Notes: generated by a model from the sequence alone, not told the origin. 54,953 nt of DNA from Russula earlei (GCA_025769875.1 JAGFNK010000351.1:1-54953), one strand, 5' to 3'. Shown: positions 11,041 to 22,098, numbered from the stretch's first letter. A program made the numbers and translations.

Positions 11041-11745
11041 CTTCCAATGATAGTATTTAAATCATATTTATTTTGTTGCCGTTACTCTTCTATATATAAT
11101 GCATGGCTACGTCGAGAATCTAAAGGCCCCTCAACTTCCGCTTGCTATCTATCCCTCACGTCCACCTCCAATAACTACAACCTTCACCTTGTCCTCGAAT
11201 ATAAATCGCTAATTTCTGTGCAGGCTGCGGTTAGAAGATCATGGAGCGGACCTCGGCTAAATGATTTGAGAAATGCTTATTTTGTCTCAGGCGTTGATAC
11301 TCATCATATCAGAAACGAAAGTGAATATTCGGCCCTATGTGACATCGTGTTCCTAGGAAAATTACTCCCAGGCCGGGTGTAATTTTTCCAGGAACACCGC
11401 ATAGAGGCATCACGCACACTCGTTTTTGTCAAAATTGCCCAACTCTCATTTCGTCTCATCGAGAATCGGCTACTGAGAACGATTCATCTGACTGATGGAC
11501 CCAGCTTACAGCCTCAGAGAACTGTATTCCAAACCGGAGTTGGCCAGCGTCTGTGAACAGTTGCTGATGAGCCTGCCTGTGGGTTACGGATATTTCAGCG
11601 TGGATACACGTTTTGACTGAATTTCGGAATAACAATCCTCGTCGAAAACCTCTGCCACGGGCATTAATGGTTAGATCTGAAGGACTCACGAGCCGCCGAA
11701 TATCAGCCAATCGTTCCCATAGGTCGTCGATCATTTCACCTCGTG
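11041..11745 (+). pseudogene. Hydrolase-lectin copy B: promoter, exon 4-6 remnants, then fused to an RBR tail
   Basis: 11040-11235 resembles the upstream region and 5'UTR intron end of the family (TTTCTGTGCAGGCTGCGGTTAG). Exons 1-3 are missing. From 11240 the sequence follows intron 3 and exon 4 (GGCGTTGATA, AACGAAAGTGAATATTCGG) with insertions and frame breaks; the LGTPHRGS region is reduced to GAACACCGCATAGAGGC near 11393. Exon 5 and the exon 6 start (CCCATAGGTCGTCGATCA) are recognisable to about 11735. After ACCTCGTGAGT at 11740 the sequence becomes the 3' part of the RBR gene, so a recombination join lies there. Confidence 0.75.
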
Positions 11746-12150
11746 AGTATTACTTGGAACTTTGTGGCACAAGGATTTCTGATGCAAACAACTCGAAAGA
11801 AAGTTTTACTAGGATTGGTCGTCAGGCCTGCGGCTGTCACGGAAGAGTCAACATTGCACAAGGTGCTCTGTTTGAGACTGTCGTCTCTGCCGTACTCTTT
11901 GGCAGCATTGTATATTCGAGTCTCGGTTTCTCGTGTAACTTCTTCACACACCGAGGTTGGCAGCAAGCATCACTGACTGGTTCGAGATGTCTCTGGAAAC
12001 GTTTCATGGGTTATTACGAATAAGCCGCGGGTCCAGGACCGCGAAGAGTCACTGGCAAGTCAATGACTCCATAAAGTGATAAATGCGTTTGCCCGAGGCT
12101 GCCGTGAAACAATTCACCCAACACTACGTTGTAGGAAGGAGTAGATCTAG
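11740..12150 (+). pseudogene. RBR ubiquitin-ligase 3' relic (copy 2)
   Basis: CTCGTGAGT...GGATTTCTGATGCA...AACTCG corresponds to 26081-26136 of the intact gene, the last intron. It is followed by the last exon and 3' flank (GGTCGTCAGG, AGTCAACATT, TCGTGTAACTTCTTCAC). RING1, IBR and most of RING2 are absent. Confidence 0.65.
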
Positions 12151-12289
12151 TCAGGTGTCGTTAACACCGGTCTGCGTGTATATCAATCACGGAAAATGAT
12201 TCTAGCGATAACGCAAGTTCCAGGCTGAAAATGAAAATGCTGAGGGTACCCGGACAGCCCACGGACGCCCCATAGATCAGTAAGGTGCT

Positions 12290-12412
12290 GCCTTTCTGTT
12301 GCTGTATTTTGTTCTCCTCGTTTACTGCCTCGTGTCCCTTCAGCCCTGGTTCAGCAGACTGACTGTGTTTAACGCCCGCATTTCCTACTTCAATGCATCC
12401 CCGAACCATTCA
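12290..12412 (+). pseudogene. Promoter relic of a third membrane-protein gene
   Basis: CTGCCTCGTGTCCCTTCAGCC and TGTTTAACGCCC match the blocks upstream of both membrane-protein genes, but no homologous coding sequence follows; the match ends about 12412 where GC-rich unrelated sequence begins. Confidence 0.6.
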
Positions 12413-13735
12413 AACATGTATAAGAACACGTCTGGTAGCGCTGTTGTCGTGAATCGTGCGCTATCAACGTTGCCGCTGGAAGAGATGACGCAGCCCCTGA
12501 GGATGTGGTTCGAGACAGGGTCAGGGTGCGGGCTATACTCGAGCTCGACGTCGTGCATTGCGGTTTCACGGGGAGTGCCATGATAGCCGGGCTTGCTGCC
12601 GCTACTGTGGTCTTCGGGCAGCTGCGACGAGATCTTTTCCGTCAGAGGTGCCAGTGACGGAGAGACCAAAGGATGGGCGGATTGCCGGGGTCGGCATCTC
12701 CCGCATGGTACATGCTGGCACGGCCCTTGTGCAAGCATTGGGCGGAGGCTTCGGCCCCTTCTAAGGAAGTGCATTGTAGTTGGAACTTCAGTGCATTCTT
12801 CCTGCTCTGCGGATACCAGGCGTGACTTTGAGTGCGGCAGAGGGAGGTAAGGCGCATACGGTCGCATCGGACCTTCCGGGGTGGCGACGATATGAGCGAG
12901 GCAGACGCTGGTGTCGTGGGCAACGTAGATTGCCACTGTGGATTGTACGCCTGCTGTGCTCGAGGTTGGCTCGCTGCGGCTGCCGGGGCACTCGTCTCAT
13001 AAGCTGAATAGTTGTCGGTGTGGGAGCCGAGAGCGAGGGTCATGTACTCGCATCGATACCAGATGGGTGTAGATCCACCATCGCGTCGGCAGAGGCGTAT
13101 ACGGCTCGGGCGTGACAGGGCCTCTTTCATTTGAAGTACCGGTGACAAGCACGCCTGAGTGGTACTGCGAGAATCGGCATTTCTTCAGGTGGTGGGGTCC
13201 TTATAGTCACTAGCCGCAGCGGCTTCCGCTCCTTCTGTGCGGGAATGTCGCAGGGGTTGGGTCTCAATTTTTATTTTGGGGTGTTCTTGTACGAGACGGT
13301 TATTGTGTATTACTTCGGCTTGATGAGGCAGTGGGGCGGCGAGGGGGAAGGGGGTGGTATGATCGAAGGGGCCGGGCGCGGCCGCGGCTCGGTCGGAAGG
13401 CAGAGATTGCGTGGCAGGGCTGGAAGAGTCAGCACAGGCCACATGTCGAAGGAACCAAGGGCATCGGTGGCAAGCAGCTATGGGGCACGCACGAGGGTGG
13501 AACTATTATACAGTGAATGCATCGAAAGTCGGCAGGTGCAAGTGAGGTGTTGCCGCAACGGCATGGCGGGAAGCAGCGAACGAGTTGGTCGGACGCTGCA
13601 TATATATACAGTAGGCCCTCGTGCACGTGCATTGATCTGTGCACTCTACACACGAGAAAGAGACCCAAGCGCTTCGCGGTGGTACGGATGGGTCGAGACT
13701 TGACCCAGCTTCTCTCACTTTTCCCTTCCTTTATC
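12412..13735 (-). other. GC-rich insert with overlapping minus-strand open frames, unidentified
   Basis: Base composition changes here compared with both flanks. Minus-strand frames of 183 codons (12936-12385), 168 codons (13148-12642) and 85 codons (13442-13185) overlap or abut. They are rich in Ser, Pro, Arg and Ala and show no motif I recognise. A broken or intron-containing gene on the minus strand is possible, since junction-like GT/AG sites exist near 13140-13190, but no model gave a convincing continuous protein. It may be a captured host fragment that replaced the membrane-protein coding sequence. Confidence 0.3.
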
Positions 13736-14037
13736 CCTCTGCTTGAGAGTGTCCCCTACCAAATACAAATAAAACGCCATACCATCACTCGTCTTCATCT
13801 TATCGCCATTATCGCCCCCAATCAATTGAGTTGTCAGGCGGTGGCGTCTTCTTGCATCATCCTTTGGCTGTTGTCTTCCACTGCGAGGAGACATCTGCAG
13901 CTTAATATGAACGATTTCTGTGCAGGCTGCGGTTACTGAAGATCACTTATTTAAGGAGCGGACAAATTCTGGCCTCACTCGAATAGCGACTTTACAATCT
14001 CTTATCAACCGTGACTAGGGGAGACGTTACTTCCAAA

Positions 14038-16577
14038 ATGACCACGGTCCGGATGCAAGAGGTTCCCTTCAGGACTCGTAAAGACCAACTCTTACTCGAG
14101 TATTTGGGCTTCGAATTTGCGAATTTTCCTCAACATATTGTTTTTCAGCATCTTTTGGGCTTCTCTCCGGAAGCCGTCCTAACATCATCACTTGAAGTTA
14201 GTCCTGATGACTCTGAAAAGCTGACTGGAACCATCACACTACGGGGCATGAGTGAAGTAAGGAGTCTGCTGAAATATAAACACCCAACTCGGACAACCGC
14301 TTCCCGTGTAGCATCGAGGATCGCAATAGACACTCACTTTCACGGATTCACGGTAGTTGCCGGCGGCACTAATAGCAAATTAGAGTACGTCTACAAAATT
14401 ATCTCGTCGCCAGGTCAAGCTGAGGGTGATGTAATCACAGCATTATTGCGATTCATGGTTTGAACGGACACGCGTTCAATAGTTGGACAGTCGGCGATGT
14501 CATGTGGCTTCGTGATCTTTTGCCCAAACAAGTACCGGACGCTCGGGTGTTGCTTTACGGATATAACGCGAATCTCATCGGTGATATTTCTAAGTCTCGA
14601 ATCGAGGATCACGCCAGACTCTTCATTCAGTCCCTGCACGGCTTGGAGGAAATTGTGAGGGCGACCTTTTTGTTCACAATTCCTCCTGTTCGTTCACTTG
14701 TCTCTTCCAGCAAAAACGTCGTGTGATTTTCATCTGTCATAGCTTAGGAGGATTGGTACTCAAACAGGTGCGCAGTCACCGGCTAAACGGTTTGAACGAT
14801 ACTTATTTTATCGCAGGCTTTGATATTCATCAGAAACGGAATAGAATATTCGGCCCTACGGAATGTCGCTTTAGGAGTGATTTTCTTAGGAACACCGCAT
14901 AAAGGGAGCACGCAAGTGGATATGGCGGATATTCTTGTCAACATTGCCAGAACCTCGTTTCGTGCTAATGCGAAGCAATTATTGCGCACTATCGAGGAGG
15001 ATTCAGCTCGACTGATGGGCCTAACTCATAACTTCAGAAAACTTCATCCCGAACTGAAGTTTATCAGCTTCTGTGAACAATTGCCGATGAAATTGCCCGG
15101 GGTATGTATATTTCAGCGTGAATTCACGTCTTAACTGAATTTGTGAATCAGAGGTTCTTCACGAAGGCCATTGATCTCGGAGTGGTGAGATTTGAATGAT
15201 TCGCGAGCCGCTGAATATCAGCCAATCGTTCCCATAGGTCGTCGATGCATCGTCTGCTACTCTTGACGGGGAATCGGCCATTCCCGTTGACCGCGATCAT
15301 GTGACCATTGCCAAATATGCCAGTGCCAGGGATGTGGTGTACAGGCTAGTTGTTGATCGTGTGAAAAAGATGGCTGCGTCCTCAAAAATCCAGGAGAAAT
15401 CGACACCCAAAGTAACGACTGGGTACAGAGATATCGGCAACATGTCTCTCGGCATATCCAAATCCAGTTCACGACTGCCTTCACCGTCTAATACTGACAT
15501 TGCATCCGAAACGATCCCAGAAGTTCGAACTAGCCACAATCCTTCTCCTAGGTGAGTAATGATCACCCTAAAGAATCGTCGCTTCAACTAGAAGAAGTCC
15601 CCAGCCGGAACCTGTACATTTCGCTTCTCGCATTCAGTTCAAAATTGTTGACGAAACCGGACAAGATTTTCACGTCATCGATCACGCTGTAAAGGGAACG
15701 AGTGACATTTGGGAAGTGACGTCCCTTACAACTCTCAAACTGAAAATAAGGGAAAGTGGTACTTCTGGAAGCTTACTACTCAGCAACGGCAAATCTTCCG
15801 AATCGTTCTCTGTAGTGGCCGGAATGCACGACGATAACCCATGGTGCGATATCGTTGTCGATGTACCTGGTAATGCTGTGTCGCGACTTATCACCGATTC
15901 GTACCACGAATCGCGATCCGGGAGATTGTCGGCCAACTCAGAAAAGACGAGTTCTCGAGGAACGATCATATCCCTTACGATATCGGATCTGCAGTCAAAC
16001 GACGAACGTATTGCGACAGTTCTCATTCGTAAGGGAGGTCAGATTAGTACGCCTCCTGCAGAGTGAGTGCCCCCGGTTCCTCAATCCGCATCTACCATTA
16101 AACCTACACAGACATAATCCCGTTGAAATGCCACCAGTCCCTGACTACGCGTTTCGTATTGTGTTATATATCGTGGACAAGACCACGGACGGATTTCACG
16201 TTGCCATCAGGAACGTCTTCGTTCCAGATAACGACCTTTGGGAGACGTTCTCTCCGACGCAGCTCCGATTGTGTATGTCGCGTAGCGGGACGTCCGCCAC
16301 CTTACTCTTTAAGGACTGTTCCTCCTCGGAACGATTTTCGATCGCACTCGGGATTCACAATGACAAACCGTGGTGCGATATCGTCTTGAACTTGCCAGAC
16401 AATGCGGACCTTTCAATCATCAACAACTCGTACTACAAAAGTCGAGTGAAACCACTCGAGGCCAATTCCACCAGGGCAAGAAGAGTATCTTCGAGAGGAA
16501 CTACGGTATTGTTAGAGATCTCAGAAATGGAATGGGATGGAGGCTACACTGCCAAAGTCACTATATCAAGCACCTGA
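14038..16577 (+). CDS. RRM-like / SesB-type alpha/beta hydrolase / double fruit-body-lectin protein (copy C, intact)
   Basis: Eight exons: 14038-14384, 14441-14654, 14711-14767, 14817-15101, 15152-15184, 15238-15551, 15595-16062, 16112-16577. They total 2184 nt, 727 residues with no internal stop. The start is the conserved ATG after TTCCAAA. Order: RRM-like N domain (MTTVRMQEVP), then a hydrolase with IIAIHGLNGHAFNSW, nucleophile motif ICHSLGG (short exon 3), IFLGTPHKGS and DRDHVTIAKYA; a Ser/Pro-rich linker; lectin 1 (SGTSGSLLLS, DDNPWCDI); lectin 2 (HNDKPWCDI). Exon 1 carries about 17 extra residues (LGF...LLGF) absent from other copies. The 5'UTR-intron donor seen in copies E and F reads AGACATCTG here, so that intron may be retained. 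Fruit-body lectins bind Gal-GalNAc or GlcNAc glycans; SesB-type hydrolases are predicted serine lipases or esterases. Substrate and location are unknown. Confidence 0.85.
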
Positions 16578-16639
16578 TAATCTGGATGATTTGAGTACAA
16601 TACCTAGCTGAAAAAGGCTTTATTGTTACTGTCGTTTTC

Positions 16640-16790
16640 ACGTGACCTTGCACTTGCCATTTTTGGATGTCATTCCAAGTGCGAAAATAAAACTGCTATA
16701 TCTCAACAGTTTCTCAACAGATTGCCTTGAAACTTTGACAGTAGAACCTTATATGTTGTATCTAGGTGCAGCTAAAATATGGGAGCCTAA
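16640..16790 (+). repeat. First of the ~135-bp subterminal repeats, left arm
   Basis: The unit contains TATCTCAACNGTTTCTCAA, then CTTGAAACTTNGACAGT, then a TATCTAGGTGCAG block and TATGGGAGCCTAA. Related units follow at 20207-20335, 20336-20475 and 20476-20600, and in inverse order at 23215-23770. Such iterated ends are typical of fold-back elements. Confidence 0.7.
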
Positions 16791-17110
16791 GGCCCATGAT
16801 ACCAACCGAGAATTCTTGAACTTCGAACTTGAACTTGAATTTCGGGATTTTCCGGGAGTGACTGGTGTGACCAGTGTGATATAAGTGACATCGCATATAT
16901 GATAAACTAATAGGTTTTTTTTTAATATGAGTTTTTATTCGCTTGTGATTTGCATATTCGCATATTGTGATTGCAGCCGTGACTGGGAACTGACTCAGTC
17001 CGCTTGTGTCCGCTGAATGTTGCCGAGGCATACTGTAGGGCCCAGGATCCATGCACGCGGAGCGAGAGATTTTTGAAGAGGAAATGGAAAATCTTTTTTT
17101 GAAAAAAATA

Positions 17111-18472
17111 CTATTCAATAACACGTTCTGCGCGGTCCCTCTGAATTCTCTGATACTGCTCCCACATGTCATCAGCAATTTTATCTCGCCTGATATTTGC
17201 TCGCTCCCTCTCACGCTGCATCACAGGGCCTGTTCCAAGTTCACCAGCCAGCGCTTCCTCTTCTTGTGCGTCCATCTGGAGGTCAGCCACTTGGTTGTCA
17301 AAGGTGCCAATCTCCCTAGAGTCATATGCGCGAATAAGATTGTGAAGTGCTGCGAGCGCACATGGGATGCGTGCTTGAACTCCCATGTCATACTCGCGGG
17401 GTTGTGAGAGAATCTTGAAACGCCGCTTGAGAATTCCAAAAATGCGTTCAATGACATTGCGAGCTTGGGCATGACGCAAATTGAACAGCTCCTTGGGTGT
17501 GCGTGGCCTAGGACAAACATCAGTAAGACAACTTGAAAGTAAGACAACAAAGACTCACCTTGTGCGAGCACGGCCCCATTCAGCTAGATGGTACCGCACA
17601 CCTCGATAAGGGGTGAGAAGTACATCTGATGAGGCAAAACCCGCATCACCAAGATAATACTTCCCCCTTGGGACACGAAGATCAGAATGATGTGCTGCGT
17701 GAAAAAGTGTCGCGTCAGCAGTGGAACCCTCCCAACCAGTCAGCAGGTAGGTGAAGCGGAGGTCGAATGAGCATCCCACGAGGCAGTTCTGCGTGAGACC
17801 TCCTTTGCGGTTCCTTGCCGCATCATGCTCTGCAGCAGTGGCAAAACAGTCGATATGTGTACCATCGATAGCACCCAGCGCGTCCTTGAGAAATGGAAAG
17901 AATTTGGGGTTGCTTTGGATGAAGGGGTGAGGGGGTGAATCGGCATCGGGAAGGCGCACAAATGTGGTGTAGAAGGGAGGGCTCGAGAGAACGCCTAGAA
18001 TTTTTTTAAAATACCTAGCTATCCATCAGACGACATCTGAAAGAAACCTGAGAGATACTTACTTTGAAATGGTGCGGGGTGACCGCTGAAAATGCTCTCC
18101 GACATGTGTCGATGGCAGCCCTGTGACAGCTGTATAAAGGAAGATAGCAATTTGTTCTTCAACTTGGACGTGTCGTGATGATGAGATACCAAGTCGTTGG
18201 AGGATCCGCTGGAGGATGATAAATACTTTTTTATGCACCCCAAGCTCAGTCCGAATGCGCTCTGGATGGCCAGTGAGTAGGTCCTCAACCCACTTAGCCC
18301 CAGTGTATGAAGATGTGTGATATGGGATAGGAGGGCGATAGAGGGGTTCAAGGAGCTCAAGTAATGCTTGGCAGCAAAGTAGGAGAACAGTTGACATATT
18401 TAACATGACATAGAGCCGTTGGTGCCGTTGGCGTTGCCATTGTACCCATTGCTGATGAGGGTTATCAGGCAT
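17111..18472 (-). CDS. PIF/Harbinger transposase (DDE_4 nuclease)
   Basis: Three exons, 18472-18063, 18014-17559 and 17507-17111, total 1263 nt, giving 420 residues. Intron 1 (50 bp) joins RTISK to YFKKILGVL; intron 2 is 51 bp. The catalytic triad is visible: first Asp in GAIDGTHID, second Asp in YYLGDAGFAS, Glu in RNVIERIFGILKRRFK. The N-terminal part has a helix-turn-helix-like region (VEEQIAIFLYTAVTG). The enzyme would cut at the element ends together with its Myb-like partner. All catalytic residues and splice sites are intact. An upstream in-frame extension to 18607 exists but the ATG at 18472 gives the usual family start. Confidence 0.9.
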
Positions 18473-18615
18473 CTTGAGCGAGGGAGGGGACAACAACAGG
18501 GACAAAGCGTGCAACTTTTTGACAGAAAATTTTTTTGGCACATCACATGTAATTTCACAATGTGTGAAATATTTATTTGGATACACATACATGACACAAC
18601 AACACAAATCATCGC

Positions 18616-19879
18616 TTACGCTCGCTTCACTTTCTCCACCAGATTACATATGTATCCACGTGCAAACTCACGTGATGACTCCACGGATATGAGCGCGAGG
18701 TAGCCATCCACCTCTCCGATGCCGCAATTGGCAAACAGGGATAATGCTGGGACAATATCATCAGTTGGCAACCAACAACCATTTGTGATATCCTTGATAT
18801 CACTGGCAAGGTGTTGGACTGCCAGTGTCCGGCGTGCATACTTGGGAAGTGCCAAAAATCCAGGTACAGTATCACCTGCGAGTGCGGGTGCAGGTGCAGG
18901 TGCGGGTGCGAGTGCGAGTGCGGGTGCGGGTGCGAGTGCGGGTGTGGGTGCGAATTCAGGCATGGGCGGGGAGAAACCAAGAGAATGGACAGTTGAGTCG
19001 AAGACATCAACAACTCTGTTCATGACTGCTGTAACACCCATGACAGCAGACGCCACGGTGTCACCCCTCTGTTTTTTAGCTGAAGATGTTTCGGTCATCA
19101 GGATATCGTCAATGCGAGGTGATTTATGCTTGTTGGTTACGAAGTCGAATGAGGTATTTGATGGTGAAGTCGATGCCCTCCTGCTGCCGCCGGCTTGAGA
19201 CAAATCGGGGGTCAGGTGAGCAGGAGTAGGTGGCTGGGATGGAGCATGCTCAGCACGAGGTGTTGGCTGGGATGGAGCATGCTCAGCACGAGGCGTTGGC
19301 TGCGAAGCCTGGTATGCGTGTTTGCCTTTGGTTTTTGTTCCTACAAGAGATTCCATGGCCTCGCAATGTGGCCAGCCCTTGTGGTGGAACTTCTTGACCG
19401 CTGGTTTGTCCTACTAAAGTAAGATATTGTCGACAAATCAGGAGTTACAGATGCACTGCAACCAGCTCATCATACACTGCCTGATTTTGATTTTCTGCTG
19501 ATATGTCCATTCCTGTCACATCATCCCAAGCCATGCCAGACTTATTTTTGATCGCTGAAATGGTGTCCCAGTCGGTCTTCATCTAGTTGAACGGTGTCAG
19601 TGTTGAGGTGTAGTCAAAAGAGGAAACACGTACCCTTTGCCACTTCGTCTTGCACGAGCTCAGAGTTTTGAAGCCACCCTTCTTACAAAGGGACCTAATT
19701 TGACTGGCCGCCTCATTGAAGACTTGATCCTTGAACATAGCGTTGGACGTCATTTGGTCCTTGTGCTCCAAGAGGAAGTTTAAGAACTCGGCTTCCTCCT
19801 CAGTCGTCCATCTTGCCTTGATATCTGCTCGGGTTTCTTCTGCAGAGGAATCAGAGCTTCTTGACGAGCGGGTCTGCAT
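18616..19879 (-). CDS. Myb/SANT-like DNA-binding protein of the Harbinger element
   Basis: Three exons, 19879-19634, 19582-19457 and 19410-18616, total 1167 nt, giving 388 residues. Exon 1 carries the Myb/SANT-like domain (ARWTTEEEAEFLNFLLEHK ... SCKTKWQRV), and exon 2 continues it (SGMAWDDVTG). The acceptor of exon 3 is a TAGTAG tandem. The central region is low complexity: a doubled PTPRAEHAPSQ block near 19220-19300 and an Ala-Pro run near 18890-18960. In this superfamily the Myb-like protein binds the element ends and helps transposase enter the nucleus. It is probably transcribed in the same direction as the transposase, 144 bp away. Confidence 0.85.
18876..18958. repeat. Hexamer minisatellite GCGGGT/GCGAGT/GCAGGT
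   Basis: About 13 hexamer units in tandem, encoding the Ala-Pro/Ala-Leu run of the Myb-like protein on the minus strand. Length is likely variable between copies of the transposon. Confidence 0.85.
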
Positions 19880-20206
19880 GGGAGGTGATGATCAGGATCA
19901 GGAAAATAAAGTGTGGGGTGACGCCGAAGTGAAGGTGAAAAGAAGGTACTGACAAAGGGCTTACACATGTGCAATCACACACAAATATGCGAATACGCGA
20001 ATATGCAAATCACAAGCGAATATGCAAATCACAAGCGAATATGCAAATCACAAGCGAATAAAAACTCATATTAAAAAAAAAACCTATTAGTTTATCATAT
20101 ATGCGATGTCACTTATATCACACTGGTCACACCAGTCACTCCCGGAAAATCCCGAAATTCAAGTTCAAGTTCGAAGTTCAAGAATTCTCGGTTGGTATCA
20201 TGGGCC

Positions 20207-21692
20207 TGATTGACTTGAAACTTCGACAGTGGGATCCCATGTACTGTATCTAGGTGCAGCCCAAGAGTTGGGGTCTGATTCTTAGTTTTTGAAGTTTCGG
20301 TTTTTGGGTGTGATCTGAGTTTGAAATTTCGATCTGCCATATCTCAACCGTTTCTCAATAGATTGCCTTGAAACATGGACAGTGGGACCTTATATACTGT
20401 ATCTAGGTGCAGTGAAAATATGGGAGCCTAATATTCAGTTTTTGAAGTTTCGATTTTTGGGTGCCAAGCTGCATGCGAAATTTCGTACTGCCATGTCTCA
20501 ACCATTTCTCAATGGATTGTCTTGAAACTTGGACAGTGGAACCTCATGCACTGTAGCTAAATGTTTCACTCATTGGATGTTCACGTTTTGGGGTGCCAAC
20601 CCCAAGCATGATAATATTACATTATCCCTACAGCTGAATCCATCCATGATATGATATGACTATTACAACTGTACCGTGTGAGAAGGGCACACTTAAGTTC
20701 ATGGGGCTGGACAAGGACTGAGGAAAGAGTGAAAGAGACAAAATTGAAATGATGATGCGAGGCGTGCGTCGAGGCAGCAATAGGCATCGGCACGGGTACA
20801 TGTGTGTGTAGCTTCTTCAGTGAGTCTTTGGCCTTGTGTGCGCGTGGTCACATTGTCACAAAGGGGGGTGTGCACGTTCTGAGGTGTTGCCATGCGTTGG
20901 AACATGGGCACAGTGTGGGGAAGCAGGAGGGAGGAGTGTGCTTGTGTCGTGTGTCAAATGTGTCATCGCGACGTGGTGTTGCCAGGCATCGGCCGTGTTG
21001 CTGATATTGGTGCTGCTGCTGTTATTGTTGTTGTTGATCCTGGTGCTGCTGTCATGGCAGAGGCTGAGGCGTGGTCGTTTGAGGCAATGGGGTGGCAAGA
21101 GGCAAGGGCATAGGCGATGGCGTTATGGAAAGGTGTGAGTGTCTGAGGGGGTGACTTGCGTGTTGCTCATGCTGTCATCTTGTGGGCGTGGCAACGAGGT
21201 CTTCGCCACTGCAGGTGATGGCAGTGCTCGTGGGTGAGGTTGTACATATGGATGGGGATGCGGTGGAAGGGGAGGAGTGGTGCGGCATGGTGCTTGCATT
21301 GGCAACTTCTCCTGTGGTGACATTGTGGTGGCAGCTGGTGATCTTTCTGCAGGGCGGCATCGAGGTAATGATGGGCGATGCTGGACATGCAGGAACTGCA
21401 GGGACGACAGGAGCGGGCGATGTGAAGGCGTGACATTTTGGCAACCATACCCGCTGTTACGGGGCAGGGTGGGGAACGCAGCGGCGTGGGTTTTGCCTGG
21501 AGTCGCGTAGAAGCGCGGCTGTGTGTGCGCATACGTTGGGCAGCAGAGAGGTGATGTCGTGCCGGGTGGGAGAGTGGGTAAATGCGCGCACACACCAAGG
21601 GGGTCCAGGGGGCGTGATCCATTTGTCGTGAAGGGAAGTAGGATGTTCACATCCTCAGAAAGCGCTGAAGAGTGTCCCGCTGGTGAGAAGGG
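20207..21692. repeat. Fold-back element, left arm continuation
   Basis: Mirror image of about 22099-23580. After the short repeats (to ~20600) the arm carries about 1.1 kb rich in Cys/His/Pro/Thr codons in several frames on both strands. Because the same frames occur in mirror image in the other arm and show no domain, I treat them as non-coding. Confidence 0.8.
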
Positions 21693-21940
21693 ACAAGCTA
21701 TAAGAAAAGCACCAGGAGACCTATGTAGGAATAAGTTGGATCGCTTGTCTCTCTCTTGTTTTCCTATCTGTAGTCTCGTATTCGCAATTGCGGTTCCAGA
21801 TTTTTGCTTGTGCATGCTAGCACTTGGAGTGCTTACTCGCACATTCTCACGCTATTTGAATCTATGTATTGCTTATCCAAGTGGTGGTGACATCGTGTGC
21901 GTACCTTTGGCTGATCCCACCCCCAGTCTGTATCACCCAG

Positions 21941-22098
21941 GTCTCTCCTGGAGGCAACTGCAACAGGAAGCAGGATGATTTGTATCAAATGACGGCAATC
22001 CGGGAGACCTTTGAAGAGACAGGTCTACTTCTTGCATCCTCAACATCGGAGTCCAAGGCACCTCTGAGCGACGTCACTGTGGACACATCACGCTCATC
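21941..22098 (+). pseudogene. Captured Nudix-hydrolase exon in the fold-back loop
   Basis: After a good acceptor (TATCACCCAG), an open segment reads VSPGGN, then TAIRETFEETGLLLASS. This is the eukaryotic Nudix-box pattern (PGG start, RETFEETG). The exon begins at an intron boundary and is cut by the right arm at about 22098. Only a fragment of the domain is present and no flanking exons are recognisable, so it is a captured piece of a host gene rather than a working enzyme. The rest of the loop (21693-21940) may be captured intron or upstream sequence. Confidence 0.75.

Larger units (their letters stand above)
16791..20206 (-). mobile_element. Autonomous PIF/Harbinger transposon, 3416 bp
   Basis: The terminal inverted repeats start GGCCCATGATACCAACCGAG and extend about 130 bp on each side. 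Inside are a DDE_4 transposase gene and a Myb/SANT-like gene, both minus strand, the two-gene set expected of PIF/Harbinger. Subterminal copies of AATATGCAAATCACAAGCG are clustered at 20000-20060. The bases flanking the two ends differ (TAA left, TGA right) because 82 bp of the host arm, still present at 23581-23662 in the other arm, are missing at the insertion site. Both genes read through without stops, so the element could be active. Confidence 0.92.

Noticed and set aside
14011..14463. Hydrolase-lectin copy C read as a single-exon protein ending near 14463
   Set aside because: The open frame continues through an intron; a GTACGT donor at 14385 and acceptor at 14440 join it to the IIAIHGLNGH hydrolase frame, as in E and F.
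18876..18958. Hexamer repeat considered as a CRISPR-like or telomeric array
   Set aside because: There are no spacers, the unit is a coding hexamer (Ala-Pro), and the setting is eukaryotic.
21123..21842. 239-codon minus-strand frame in the fold-back left arm
   Set aside because: Mirror-image frames occur in the other arm, the composition is repetitive (Pro/His/Ser/Thr) and no domain is visible.
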